Origin: Acanthaster planci
Lineage: Eukaryota; Echinodermata; Asteroidea; Valvatida; Acanthasteridae
DNA length: 64,000 bases
NCBI RefSeq assembly: GCF_001949145.1
Contig: NW_019091383.1
Span: 2,152,465-2,216,464, forward strand
Direction of reading: 5' to 3'
Every line of letters starts with the position of its first letter. Positions within the stretch are counted from its first letter, which is position 1. Both the position numbers and the translations under genes were made by a program. Positions 47,301 through 53,670 of this stretch are shown one piece after another. The notes under the pieces are model-generated. The model ran no database searches and was not told the DNA's origin. It worked only from the letters and a program-made list of their open reading frames with translations.

Positions 47301-50137
47301 CGAGAATGTGCAACAGCTGGCCAACGGTTTGACGGCAGCAGTGCAGGACATTGACCCAACGATGCTGTCGCTCGACCTTGGGAAACTCAAACTGTCTGAG
47401 TCCAGCCTAGAGGTAAATTCAAGAGATCTTATCTGATTCTGTAAGTAGGTGCCTTTATTGTGGATTTGTGTCTGGCGAAAACCAATGTTGTAGTACTCGT
47501 ACTCGGTACTCATACTTGAATACTACTCGAGTACCATTTTCAGAGCACTCGTTTCTTACTTGCACTGGAATTTTATACTTGAACAACAGTTCTTGTACTT
47601 GGGCTGCAAATACTCGGGAATAAAATAGTACTCAAGCATCGAGGTACTCGTACTCGATTAACATGTACTTAATAAAAAATCCTTTAAATCCTGTTATGGC
47701 CATTGAAATACAACGGTACAAGAAAATCGATCCTCGCAGGCTGATATTCGGTAAGGTCTGACAAAGACAAGGCTTACACATTTGCCGTCTTAGCCAATTA
47801 CGAACGCAAAACGCCGGTGTATTCCTGGTCTTGGTTCCAAGACCATCCTGTTTATTTCACGACACAAACCATCACCAGACTTAACGGCCGGAAGGGGCAA
47901 TGCCACTGTGTATCGCCTTGTAAAGTGCATGTACACTGCACACTGAATGCAATAACAGATCGCAGCACCGCGAAAGGCATCTTGGGTCCAAGACTAGTAA
48001 CACTCAATTTAGTTGTAGGTAGTCTGGTTCCTGGACCTGATATAGAATCTAGAATATAGAAAAACATGGGCATAGGTATATTAAGTCTGGCAGCAGACTT
48101 CACCCTTCAATGTTTAAGCATTCCCGTTGTGCGTGCATAAGACATCACAAGTCTGAGTCCCACTGGTACTTGTACATTGTACATGTCCACGTGTAAGCAC
48201 AGATTACCAATCACAACTCCATTGTGATGTATGTTGTTTCGGAATGTTCTTTATGTGGATTTTGGCTGGGATGACAATCACACAGGGTTTTTATCTGGTA
48301 CCCTTTGGTTTTTGAGCAAGGGTTTTTGCTACATTTGCAAATTTTATACTTAAGCAGCTCTGTGAAATTGGTCCATGCATCAATGCCATTTGCTTATTCT
48401 TGATGCTTTTACTTTTGAGTCAATTAACCACTTCCTGCCGGGCGACCTGTTTTCGAGTACATAGGCTTTATATGCAGAGCCGGGGAGCCCGGAACTGGGA
48501 CAAAAGAGTTGGGCCTTGTAACAAAAGACCGTGCTGAGCACAAAAGACTGAGCTGCTAGGCATTACCGACGTTTTTTCGCTGTCAAAAGTGGAGATAATC
48601 CAGCCTTGTTTCGAAACAGTATACCACGGTTTGAGGCATTTTGAGCGAGCGGATTACCCCTGGGGACAAAAGCTCTCCACCACCGCAGCGATGAGCCACA
48701 CAGCACCGCTGCACGCTTATCTGGCCCCTATTAAAAGAGGTGAGCAGTGCACTGTGCCGGTTTCAGGAACAAAAGAATCTTACGTAACACTGCACAATCT
48801 GGGCTCTCTTTCCACGGCTGCAGGCCTGACTGAAATATTCAGGAGTCAATGCAGGTTACCTGTCAGCTTTAGAGTAGTTGCCAGAGAGTCCTTCATGTGG
48901 GTATAAATGGCCATTAAATGAAATGATGAATTTTTGAAGAATTTTGAAAACGGAAAATCTTGAAAAGGACCCGGCATCTTGTGTTGCTCACAACTGATGA
49001 TCCTTCTCTTGCCATATAAATGTTGTACCTCAGTTTTTTGCCAAGGAGACTAAAATACATGTACACAGGTTTAGGACTAAATATAATCTGCAACTTTACC
49101 TGAACGTACTGGTTTTGGAATGCTATGGCAGATTTTAATAAAAGAATCAGTTGCAAAAACGTTTGTAGATCCATTGTTCATACTCATTTAAACTATTTTG
49201 AAAGACATATTTGACTATTTAACGTACCCAGACTTAAGTGCTCTGACTTGTACTCGTAATTAGAAGTACTCATACGTACAAGTACTCGTACTCAGAGGTA
49301 GGAGTACTCATACTCAGAGGTACAAGTACTCATACTCAGAGTTACAAGTACTCGTACTCAGAGGTGCAAGTACTCGTACTCAGAGGTACAAGTACTCGTA
49401 CTCAGAGGTACAAGTACTCGTACTCAGAGGTACAAGTACTCATGCTCGGAGGTACATGTAGTCATACTTGAAAACCAGTTCTTATACTCGGCTGGTAAAG
49501 TACTCAGATTTTCAGGTACTCAGAAATTTAAGTACTCTGCATTATTCTGTACTCTGAAAAAGTACTCAACTACAACACTGGCTAAAGCTATAGTTACACT
49601 TTTGTTACTGGGAACATCATAAAAAAAACCAAGTATTGAACAAAATAAAAGCACTTTTTGTTCTTTTTGGCAGTGTGCAAAAATGATGGGCTTCTGTAAA
49701 GCAATGCATAATTTCCTTTCTGGAATATCTTGAAATGTACCAAAATATTGTGTTGAAACATGAACAAAAAGGCATTGAGACATCATGAAACATTGTATTG
49801 AAACTGTCAGTAACTAAAAGTTCAGAAGAATGTGTCATTTTCAATCTTTCAACAATCCTCTATAAAAGTGAATGTCCTAAAAAAAATTGATCTTCACCCA
49901 AATGGTTCTGCTGTGGCTTGAACAGACTCCCACGTGTACGTGATGTTCAATATGTTCTTGCTCATAAGATGCAGATTTCTCCTTTCTCTGTCACGGATGC
50001 AGAACCAAGAGACCTCTTTAGCCAGAGCCGAGAGCACCGTCTGGAAGCGCATCGAGAAGAGCTACCACGAGAGTTCCAAGGAAATCCTTGAGGTGCTGAA
50101 GGGCAAGAGAGACTTCCTGGCCACGTTGAAACTTTGA
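8325..50137 (+). CDS. NAA25: N-alpha-acetyltransferase 25, NatB auxiliary subunit; 24 coding exons, 987 aa
   Basis: NAA25 (Mdm20 family) is the TPR-like scaffold that binds the NAA20 catalytic subunit and the ribosome; NatB acetylates Met-Asp/Glu/Asn/Gln N-termini. Exons: 8325-8388, 14360-14445, 16470-16608, 17694-17812, 25507-25581, 26158-26344, 32726-32837, 32985-33080, 33457-33644, 33953-34134, 35217-35442, 36475-36585, 37469-37538, 38130-38229, 38607-38758, 40781-40836, 41180-41252, 41649-41895, 42534-42657, 45364-45426, 45882-45979, 46289-46399, 47263-47412, 50003-50137 (TGA). Every junction is GT-AG and phases sum to an unbroken 2,964-nt frame. Family landmarks: MANRGGHHVDAVTERRLKPI at the start (context AAGATGG), KKHKDLQCAK (about 41-50), FPKNPYYFW (145-153), LPLAEKMVE, FGDRPCCYDDL (369-379), DIKHIQQDTLG, a Lys-rich RKSRKKKGG (about 880-888), and C-terminal LATLKL. 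Human NAA25 is 972 aa, so this is full length. Introns run from 147 bp to 7.7 kb. Confidence 0.96.
8935..9235. repeat. Dispersed repeat, copy 1 (pair with 59103-59335)
   Basis: This segment aligns with 59103-59335. Shared blocks include ACTACGTTACGGAGGGA, a stretch around AAAAATTTTGTAACTAA, CGTCCTTAT, TATCTCCACA, TTTGACACAT/TTCGACACAT and AACGTTAA. Small gaps separate them. Both copies lie in the same orientation shortly downstream of a first coding exon, here NAA25 exon 1. No coding capacity or clear termini were seen, so its class is unknown. Confidence 0.7.
9590..9755. mobile_element. Short piggyBac-like TTAA MITE
   Basis: A 166-bp element bounded by TTAA on both sides. The left end is TTAACCCCTTAACACTGGGA and the right end is CCCGGTGCGAAGGGGTTAA, which is its approximate inverted complement. 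TTAA target sites with ends starting in CCC are the hallmark of piggyBac-superfamily elements. The length excludes a transposase. It shares its terminal logic with the roughly 0.6-kb TTAA elements at 19.1, 43.0, 43.9 and 48.4 kb but not their interior. Confidence 0.7.
10108..10442. mobile_element. Element with perfect ~44-bp terminal inverted repeats enclosing a tRNA-like sequence
   Basis: The left terminus (10108-10151, containing AACAGGTTTGCCCTTACCCA) and the right terminus (about 10399-10442, containing TGGGTAAGGGCAAACCTGTT) are exact inverted complements over more than 40 bp. Just inside the left terminus, and again just outside the right one (10417-10478), lies a direct repeat with AAGGGCAAACC, TCTCCCCAA and AAAAATACATCTTGAAAA. 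The enclosed segment carries a tRNA-like unit. A 182-codon minus-strand frame across this region (10083-10631) is a translation of the repeat. The identity of the termini suggests a recent event. Confidence 0.8.
10272..10346 (+). repeat. tRNA-derived SINE head (pol III A and B boxes)
   Basis: A type-II tRNA-like sequence with an A box TGGTCGAGTGG at about 10278-10288 and a B box GGTTCGAGTTC at about 10323-10333. The cloverleaf is degenerate: the acceptor stem pairs only over the outer three bases and there is no proper variable arm, so it is not a functional tRNA gene. Its antisense translation gives the GTRTHDLLLTS-type peptide that often contaminates animal gene predictions. It most resembles a tRNA-Ser/Leu-derived SINE. 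Confidence 0.7.
12012..12310. repeat. Minisatellite, ~106-115-bp unit, about 2.8 copies
   Basis: CACTTCGTA begins units at 12012, 12118 and 12233, giving periods of 106 and 115 bp. The longer second unit contains a local duplication of GACCCACAG. Each unit also carries GTAGCC.CTCCCC, ACCCAC.TTGGACT, AATTCTTC.GCCTTC and, except in the last, TTGCATTTCAGGACCCACA. The units differ by scattered substitutions, so the array is not very young. It lies within NAA25 intron 1. Confidence 0.85.
12628..12810. repeat. Short-period imperfect tandem repeat (GAGTTAACTNGGGTG-like)
   Basis: About ten degenerate copies of a 17-18-bp motif, GAGTTAACTGGGGTG or GAGTTGACCTGGGTAC, follow one another with occasional spacers. 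GTTAAC and GTTGAC alternate, so the higher-order period is roughly twice the motif. No gene overlaps it. This is a simple minisatellite in NAA25 intron 1. Confidence 0.75.
13066..13507. mobile_element. Pogo/Tigger-like MITE (Tc1/mariner superfamily), 442 bp
   Basis: The left end CAGTGGAGTGTCGCTATACC and the right end in reverse complement, CAGTGGAACGTCGCTACAAC, match over about 25 bp, and both are flanked by TA (13064-13065 and 13508-13509), the target duplication of Tc1/mariner transposons. Ends beginning CAGTGGAACCTCG are typical of pogo/Tigger elements. Subterminal copies of TACCGAACA occur on both sides. The interior has no transposase frame, so it is a non-autonomous derivative in NAA25 intron 1. 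Confidence 0.85.
14446..16469 (+). other. NAA25 intron 2 (2,024 bp)
   Basis: The first 130 bp contain a decayed match to the left end of the TGTGACCC element at 37.0 kb: GTGAC, TTGTGAAAATCAGTC and AGAGCCACTTGG, at about 14470-14520. From about 14595 a stretch with TAATTTTCGGAAGATAGGCC and two GGCTTAT/GCTTAT blocks recalls a common animal element whose end reads CGGACTATAAGCCGCT; its right end was not found. A GC-rich segment follows (14720-14830). The 93-95-codon frames here have no family resemblance. No gene was recognised. Confidence 0.5.
16609..17693 (+). other. NAA25 intron 3 (1,085 bp)
   Basis: Apart from a (ACATGT)n-like run near 16930-16950 and an AT-rich palindromic patch (AATATTTGAATATTCAATTG, about 16988-17007) resembling the core of the GGCTGTG-family elements, nothing was recognised. 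Confidence 0.5.
18017..18151. mobile_element. Small inverted-repeat element (~135 bp)
   Basis: The left end TAAGGTCCTGTTTGATTCGA and the right end, TAGGGCCTGTTTGTTTCACA in reverse complement, are similar over about 17 bases. A TA step borders each side. The interior is GATC/CCGATC-rich and non-coding. This fits a MITE, but with only one copy seen here and imperfect ends the call is moderate. Confidence 0.55.
19075..19664. mobile_element. piggyBac-like TTAA element, copy A (~590 bp)
   Basis: Begins TTAACGATTCCCTGCCGGAT, matching the ends of the copies at 43.0 and 48.4 kb. The interior shares long blocks with copy B in the same orientation, including GACTGTCTGGTGGCTACTCT, CAGACAACATCTATTGA, and ATAATCTTTCAAAACAATGA. 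The right terminus (CTCGGCAGGATATTGTCAA) is degraded relative to CCGGCAGCAAGTGGTTAA of copy B. Frames of about 100 codons across it are translations of the repeat. Non-autonomous; inserted in NAA25 intron 4. Confidence 0.75.
22540..24690 (-). mobile_element. Degraded non-LTR retrotransposon (L2/CR1/Jockey-like), 5'-truncated
   Basis: Read on the minus strand from 24690 to 22540 it encodes, in broken frames, a linker with AW..W motifs, the start of the reverse transcriptase (SAGKTTGLDGIS, NYRPTSILPTVSK; 24142-23813), then after a frame break the RT core (23761-23207) with FIHVDLSKAFDRVNHEIL, GVPQGSILG and the catalytic YVDD at 23408-23419, and finally the tail motif SGTTIWNNLP near 22680. No endonuclease domain is visible upstream, so the copy is 5'-truncated, and there is at least one in-frame stop in the linker plus frameshifts. 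It lies antisense within NAA25 intron 4 and cannot encode a full protein. The clade is uncertain among L2, CR1 and Jockey groups. Confidence 0.88.
25992..26120. repeat. 16-bp tandem repeat, 8 copies, in NAA25 intron 5
   Basis: Eight nearly identical units of CCCTATGGTAGAGGTA run head to tail and end 37 bp before the 3' splice site of NAA25 exon 6. Unit identity is essentially complete, which indicates a recent expansion and likely length polymorphism. A C-rich tract (CTCCCCCCCACCCACTGTTCAG) still separates it from the exon, so splicing signals look intact. Confidence 0.95.
26345..32725 (+). other. NAA25 intron 6 (6,381 bp), no feature recognised
   Basis: Several AT-rich stretches (28520-28620, 28700-28800), a G run near 31950 and poly-C near 31565 were noted. 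Frames up to 97 codons occur on both strands but none carries a domain, a plausible splice chain or repeat-family motifs. Given the size it probably contains decayed mobile DNA not recognisable by eye. Confidence 0.5.
33081..35216 (+). other. NAA25 introns 8-10
   Basis: Introns 8 (33081-33456) and 9 (33645-33952) hold nothing recognisable. Intron 10 (34135-35216) contains a 473-bp inverted-end element (34551-35023). Coding exons 9 and 10 lie between them. Confidence 0.5.
34551..35023. mobile_element. GGCTGTG-family MITE, copy 1 (473 bp)
   Basis: The left end TAAGGCTGTG and the right end CAGCACAGCCTTA are inverted complements. Subterminal sequence is rich in GAATATTCGAAT-type AT palindromes. 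The right-hand 160 bp closely match 59800-59960: AACAAGCCTCCAT, CAATTTTTCT, AGAAAATTCTCC, TTTTGCATT, and the CACAGCC end. The two copies establish a dispersed non-coding family; the CAGGGCTGTG-like end would fit a hAT-type element, but no 8-bp duplication could be confirmed. Confidence 0.7.
35443..38606 (+). other. NAA25 introns 11-14
   Basis: Intron 11 (35443-36474), intron 13 (37539-38129) and intron 14 (38230-38606) show nothing beyond chance frames. Intron 12 (36586-37468) contains the TGTGACCC MITE at 37048-37309. Confidence 0.5.
37048..37309. mobile_element. TGTGACCC-ended MITE with ~40-bp inverted repeats
   Basis: The left arm (ATATGTGACCCGCTCTGTG, AAAATGAGTCTTAAGTCGAC) and right arm (GCGACTTAAGACTCATTTTC, ACAAAGTGGGTCACATAT) pair as inverted repeats over about 40 bp with three or four differences. 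The 180-bp interior is non-coding. A related, decayed left end occurs at about 14470-14520. The element sits in NAA25 intron 12. Confidence 0.82.
38759..40780 (+). other. NAA25 intron 15 (2,022 bp)
   Basis: It contains the perfect hairpin at 40594-40665, preceded by an A12 run at 40575-40586. A GCCATTCTCGCCAATTTGCA patch near 39555 and its partial inverse AAAAAATTGGCGA near 39615 suggest another decayed repeat. No coding sequence was recognised. Confidence 0.5.
40594..40665. repeat. Perfect 31-bp inverted repeat with 10-nt loop
   Basis: Arms 40594-40624 and 40635-40665 are exact reverse complements (AGGTCCCAGTCTGGTTGAGC onward to GGCCCATG, and back), separated by AACAGGTATG. Neither arm has a mismatch, so a transcript through this site would form a long GC-rich hairpin. 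It lies in NAA25 intron 15, 115 bp before exon 16, and just after a poly-A run. It could be a recent palindromic duplication, the remnant of a foldback element, or a hairpin RNA; the sequence alone does not decide. Confidence 0.93.
41461..41640 (+). repeat. Degenerate tRNA-derived SINE in NAA25 intron 17
   Basis: A-box-like TAGCTCAGTCAGTAGG at about 41530-41545 and B-box-like GTGAATTCAATTC at about 41566-41578 have the spacing of a tRNA. The cloverleaf is not preserved. It ends just before the 3' splice site of exon 18 and is probably an old SINE head. Confidence 0.5.
43044..43629 (+). mobile_element. piggyBac-like TTAA element, copy B (586 bp)
   Basis: Bounded by TTAA: left TTAACCACTTTGTGCCATGC, right CCCCGGCAGCAAGTGGTTAA, which are imperfect inverted complements. 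It shares the interior blocks named for copy A, plus TTCATTTACTGGACGTTTAC with copy C. There is no transposase frame, so it is non-autonomous. Confidence 0.82.
43895..44505 (-). mobile_element. piggyBac-like TTAA element, copy C (611 bp, inverted)
   Basis: The same family as copies A, B and D in reverse orientation. The left boundary is degraded (TCAACCACTTGCTGTCAGGG) and the right boundary is CCCGGCAGCATATGGTTAA. The interior carries TAGAGTTGCCACCAGACAGTC and GTAAACGTCCAGTAAATGAA, inverse of copy B. Together B and C could pair as a long imperfect hairpin in the NAA25 pre-mRNA. Confidence 0.8.
45427..47262 (+). other. NAA25 introns 20-22
   Basis: Intron 20 (45427-45881) holds a minus-strand SINE head (45600-45725) and a short AAGGTTGAAACCTT duplication near 45452-45480. 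Intron 21 (45980-46288) and intron 22 (46400-47262) show nothing beyond chance frames. Confidence 0.5.
45600..45725 (-). repeat. tRNA-derived SINE head, minus strand
   Basis: On the minus strand a tRNA-like unit reads CTTGGTAGGTGGGG (A-box region, 45706-45717) followed by ACTTGTAATATAAGTGTCAT and GGGTTAGAATCC (B-box region, 45667-45678). Spacing matches a tRNA with a mutated A box. The unit is typical of old animal SINE heads and is not a functional tRNA gene. Confidence 0.6.
48424..48978 (-). mobile_element. piggyBac-like TTAA element, copy D (nested)
   Basis: Left boundary TTAACCACTTCCTGCCGGGC; the right side ends in GACCCGGCATC with the terminal TTAA no longer visible. The interior matches copy C in the same orientation: GGGCCTTGTAACAAAAGACC, CAAAAGACTGAGCTGCTAGG, AAACAGTATACCA. 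It sits inside the hAT-like element at 47483-49580, so it inserted later, or the two share an ancestor insertion. Confidence 0.75.
49250..49460. repeat. 22-bp minisatellite, about 9 copies
   Basis: Units of TACTCGTACTCAGAGGTACA plus AG repeat head to tail, with ACTCAT/ACTCGT variants and one shortened unit. Related but unordered ACTCGTACTCGG motifs lie at the other end of the host element (47497-47660), which suggests that the array arose from the subterminal repeats of the hAT-like element. Confidence 0.9.
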
Positions 50138-51666
50138 CGGCTGGGGCCTGCTCGGCCCGTGGATCATGTGCATTGAACTTCTATCAAATAGAGCATTAGT
50201 TCATGCGAGCCAGTACCTGTAAACGATTTAATTTACTCAATATTTTTTTGTTTTGAAGGCTGCAAACACCCGTGTCTTTTTGTGGGATATATTAATTGAG
50301 GATTTTTATTTCACCAACTTTTTTTTGGTATGTAAGCTTGCTGTTTACTGAGGCCATTTTAGAATGCTCAATAGGCTTACCTGGGTGTAATTTAAACCTA
50401 CGATCTACTACAAGCACAGGCATTGCAGTTTCACTTCGGTTACCGAGCCTTGAAGTAAATTGTGGACATTGTTTGCCCCCCTATTGGCTTTGTGCATGAA
50501 CCACAGAGGGTTCATCCTTACTATTGGCATTTTTATTGGGATTTCTGATTTCCACCACTAGTGGACTCCCCGCACAATACCTCCTCAACAGTGATGAAGA
50601 GAGATGCGGCCAAACACTTCAACCAAATTGCCACTGTGTACCCATAGGCCAGCACTCGCTTCATGCATCTGGTTTATGAATTTTCAGATGAAAATTTGTT
50701 GTGTGTACTCTACTTCCCAATTTGCAAAAGCCTATGGAGCTCGTGTGAGTGGTCACAGGTTGCCATCCATTGTTCCTGCAAAGGGGCCATAACTTGCAAC
50801 GTCATGAAATGTGTGATGTGGACCCAAGTTGGCCCAGTGTTATAGGGCAGCTTTAAGGCAAATTTCAGTGACGACCATTTGATTACCACTTGGCGATTTT
50901 GCGTGGTACCCTGAATACATTTTGTACACAGGTTACCAGGGAAAGTCAACGAGTGGTTGACAAATGGCCATTGCTTGAACTTGCCTTCAACAGTAAATAC
51001 TGCTTAGCAAATTGATGTGTGGAGAAAAATATCAGCAGGGCAAAAGTCGCGAGTAGTGTACAATGCACGGCATTTGAGCTGGTAACCTTCAACTATTCGA
51101 ATATTTTCCGTGCTTAGGCCGTGTCCGAGTTGTTTGACTGTGGCTTAATATTGTACAGGAGTCTATGCTGGTGACCACAGCCAGTTACATAGAGTGTTGT
51201 AAAATGTCAAGCCATAGCAGAGAGATTCAGACAGGACCTTAGTACCTGTATGAAGCAGGTAACTAGCCTGGTGCCCTCACCCATTGTATCCCTTTGAGTT
51301 TCCAGCTTATGTATCTGTTCAGCAGCCATATCCGTTGCCTTGAGCCCGTTGGTGAGGCTTTAATGTTTGACAATGAAAGCAAATATAGCTGTGATTACAG
51401 TGTAGCTGATATGAGCAATATAAGAAGTCCCTGTTTCCTAGCATACAGATTGTGGTAAATAGCACTTAGTATAAACACTCCTCTGCCACGTAGTGACTGA
51501 TGCTGGATAACTTCATTCCATTGTTGGCATAAATCTATTTTCAAAATCACCGCTTTGGAAGACTATCTTCCTCTTTGGCTGCGTAGAGCTTGATACACAC
51601 ATTATTTTCCATGCACGAGCACCACCCTTGGCAGTGTAGCAGTATACATGCACATTTGATATCCTG

Positions 51667-51672
51667 AATAAA
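51667..51672 (+). promoter_or_regulatory. Candidate NAA25 polyadenylation signal (proximal)
   Basis: AATAAA about 1.5 kb after the NAA25 stop codon. It is the first canonical hexamer seen downstream, so the 3' UTR could end shortly after it. A second AATAAA at 51895-51900 is followed by a GT-rich stretch and is an equally good candidate. Confidence 0.4.
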
Positions 51673-51894
51673 AGTTGCTGGAAAGAAAACGGGAAATCGT
51701 ATCAGCACTCAAAAGATCAGTTACTCTAGAATTTCATGCTCTATCATGTCTATTATATTTTGTATTTATTTTTCCAAAGTAATGGTTCACTACGTTCACT
51801 GTGGTGTTATATACTTAGACCTTTAAAACAAGGGATTAAAATTTAAACAAAGATTAATTGGTCCCAAAAATATTTCACTGTTAAATTGCAAATC

Positions 51895-51900
51895 AATAAA
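51895..51900 (+). promoter_or_regulatory. Candidate NAA25 polyadenylation signal (distal)
   Basis: AATAAA followed within 5-30 bp by a G/T-rich sequence (GTTGCGTCCAGTTTGAGTTTG), the usual arrangement for a cleavage signal. The distance to the NAA25 stop codon is about 1.76 kb. Confidence 0.45.
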
Positions 51901-52989
51901 GTTGCGTCCAGTTTGAGTTTGAAGTCCGAAGCACAGCTGGAGGAAAGAAATGAAAACTGGAAAACAGTTTGTGACCTTCATTTGTTTCTGTGAGCGAGAA
52001 AAAAGGAAAAATTGGCTTGCTGGAAATAGTTTGAATGAGATCTGATCAAAGTGTGATGATCGCAGTTGGTGGTGGTTGATGTCAAAGAAACCGTAGGTAA
52101 CACGCTGCTGCAGATTTGTGGGTTTTACAGATGTACCTCAGTTACTTCGAGACGTCACACTCTGTTCTCAGTTAGAACGGAAGTATAGAAAACTTTCACA
52201 AAGTTTTGCAGGACATTCTGCATGGACTCCTTTTATGGCAGAAAGCAACGTGGTTGATTTTGCTCAGAGCAGCTGTCACAGAGCTCAGTACAATAGTCAT
52301 CACTGTGCTTACCACCATTGATGAGGGCCACTGTAAATGATCAGTGAGGGCGTGACCATGGTCACAAGATTCATCTAGACATTCATCTGTTGTCCAAATC
52401 AACCTTTTACACTTGCACCCTCCTTTTTCTGATCTGGAAAATTGCCTCATCGTGCTTTGTAATTTCCCAAAAGACCATGTTCAGGTAATTTGTGCAGCAT
52501 GCTTCAAATGTGAGAGTTTTTGTTGATGCAAGCCACATCTGCCCTTTGCATACTAGTTTTAAAGCAAGACGTTGTTTTGAAGTGGAAATAAGTTGGCTTT
52601 TTGAAGAGTAATTGAATACTTTTCTACCTGAAATTAACAAATAAAGAAAAAAAAACAAACAAAACAGACCTTTAAAGTGCTTGTTTGTGTCTGTTCATTT
52701 TTCCTGGGAAATCAAAAAATGCATCATTTCTAATTTAATTTTTAAAAAGTTGGAAACGTTTGAAAAATATATAACCCCTTGAAACAGAAGCAGGGATCAC
52801 TGATTTTTGTTTATTACCATAATTGGCACAAAGGCTTTCATTTGGTTACCATATAAAGTTCTACATCAAGTATATTTCTATTTTGCTCACGATATCTTTT
52901 AGAAATTATATCTTCCAAACCCCAAGTTTTTCTGTTCTGTCGCCCCACTAAATTTGAAACTAAAAGTTTGAATTTCATTTAAATCCATT

Positions 52990-52995
52990 TTTATT
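52990..52995 (-). promoter_or_regulatory. Candidate PTRH2 polyadenylation signal
   Basis: AATAAA on the minus strand, about 680 nt past the PTRH2 stop codon. A variant ATTAAA lies nearer, at 53275-53270. Neither is supported by anything but the hexamer. Confidence 0.3.
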
Positions 52996-53670
52996 TTGAC
53001 TTTGCCTCTGTCGGCGTCCCAAGCTTGATTTTCAAATCTCGGCCAATTTGCCACTCTCAGTTCCTCGTCTACTTGCACTGCTGGGACACTGCAGGGGGGC
53101 CAATAGGTTGGTTTTTTTTTCAACAGTTATTTCCTTGATAGTGTTTTATGCTCTTAACACTTGAGCACTCCCAAACCTCTTGAGTGTATGGAGTAGCATG
53201 CAGGCTGTAACTGGACTCAATGTAAAGAATGGTAAATGTGTTTAGGAAAGGAACTTTTAGTTCATCTGTTTTAATGTAAATGGTTTTAGAAATGAGTGAA
53301 AAAAATGAGTACAAGTTATCCAACAGCTTCACTCCAAGTTAATCAGAGTACATGTACATGGGCTGATCCACATGAAGCACAGGTCTTTTAGTGTTCAAAT
53401 GATGACGGCAAATCACAACCATCTGGGAAGCACTATTAAACAGGACTGGTCCTCTATGTTGTGGGTTATGCCACCGGAATTTCAGAGTAACATGTCCGAG
53501 GACTTCAGACCGAGGACCATCATTCCTGCAGTCAGCAGGCTTCGGTCTGAATGTTCACTAGTGCCCGCTGGTGCCATGTTCCCGATGCAGAGCTGATCTT
53601 TGACACCTACTCATTAGGAAGACAATTTCCATTGCAACCACTGTTACAGCTGGGTTGTGTACGGCAAACA

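Larger units (their letters stand above)
47483..49580. mobile_element. hAT-like non-autonomous element filling NAA25 intron 23
   Basis: The left end CAATGTTGTAGTACTCG and the right end in reverse complement, CAGTGTTGTAGTTGAGTACT, match over the first dozen bases and begin CARTGTTG, as many hAT elements do. The 8-bp flanks, GCGAAAAC and GCTAAAGC, agree at six positions, consistent with a decayed 8-bp target duplication. Both ends carry GTACTCGTACTC-type repeats, expanded on the right into a minisatellite. A TTAA element (copy D) is nested inside. No transposase frame is present. The element makes up about 81% of the intron. Confidence 0.65.
50138..53670. other. Tail-to-tail spacer between NAA25 and PTRH2
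   Basis: NAA25 ends at 50137 (plus) and PTRH2 ends at 53671 (minus), so this 3.5-kb interval carries both 3' UTRs. AATAAA signals on the plus strand occur at 51667 and 51895. Chance frames up to 84 codons show no domain, and no repeat family was recognised. Confidence 0.6.

Noticed and set aside
49250-49460. CRISPR-like array because of regular short repeats
   Set aside because: Units are contiguous without spacers and lie in a eukaryotic intron; it is a minisatellite.
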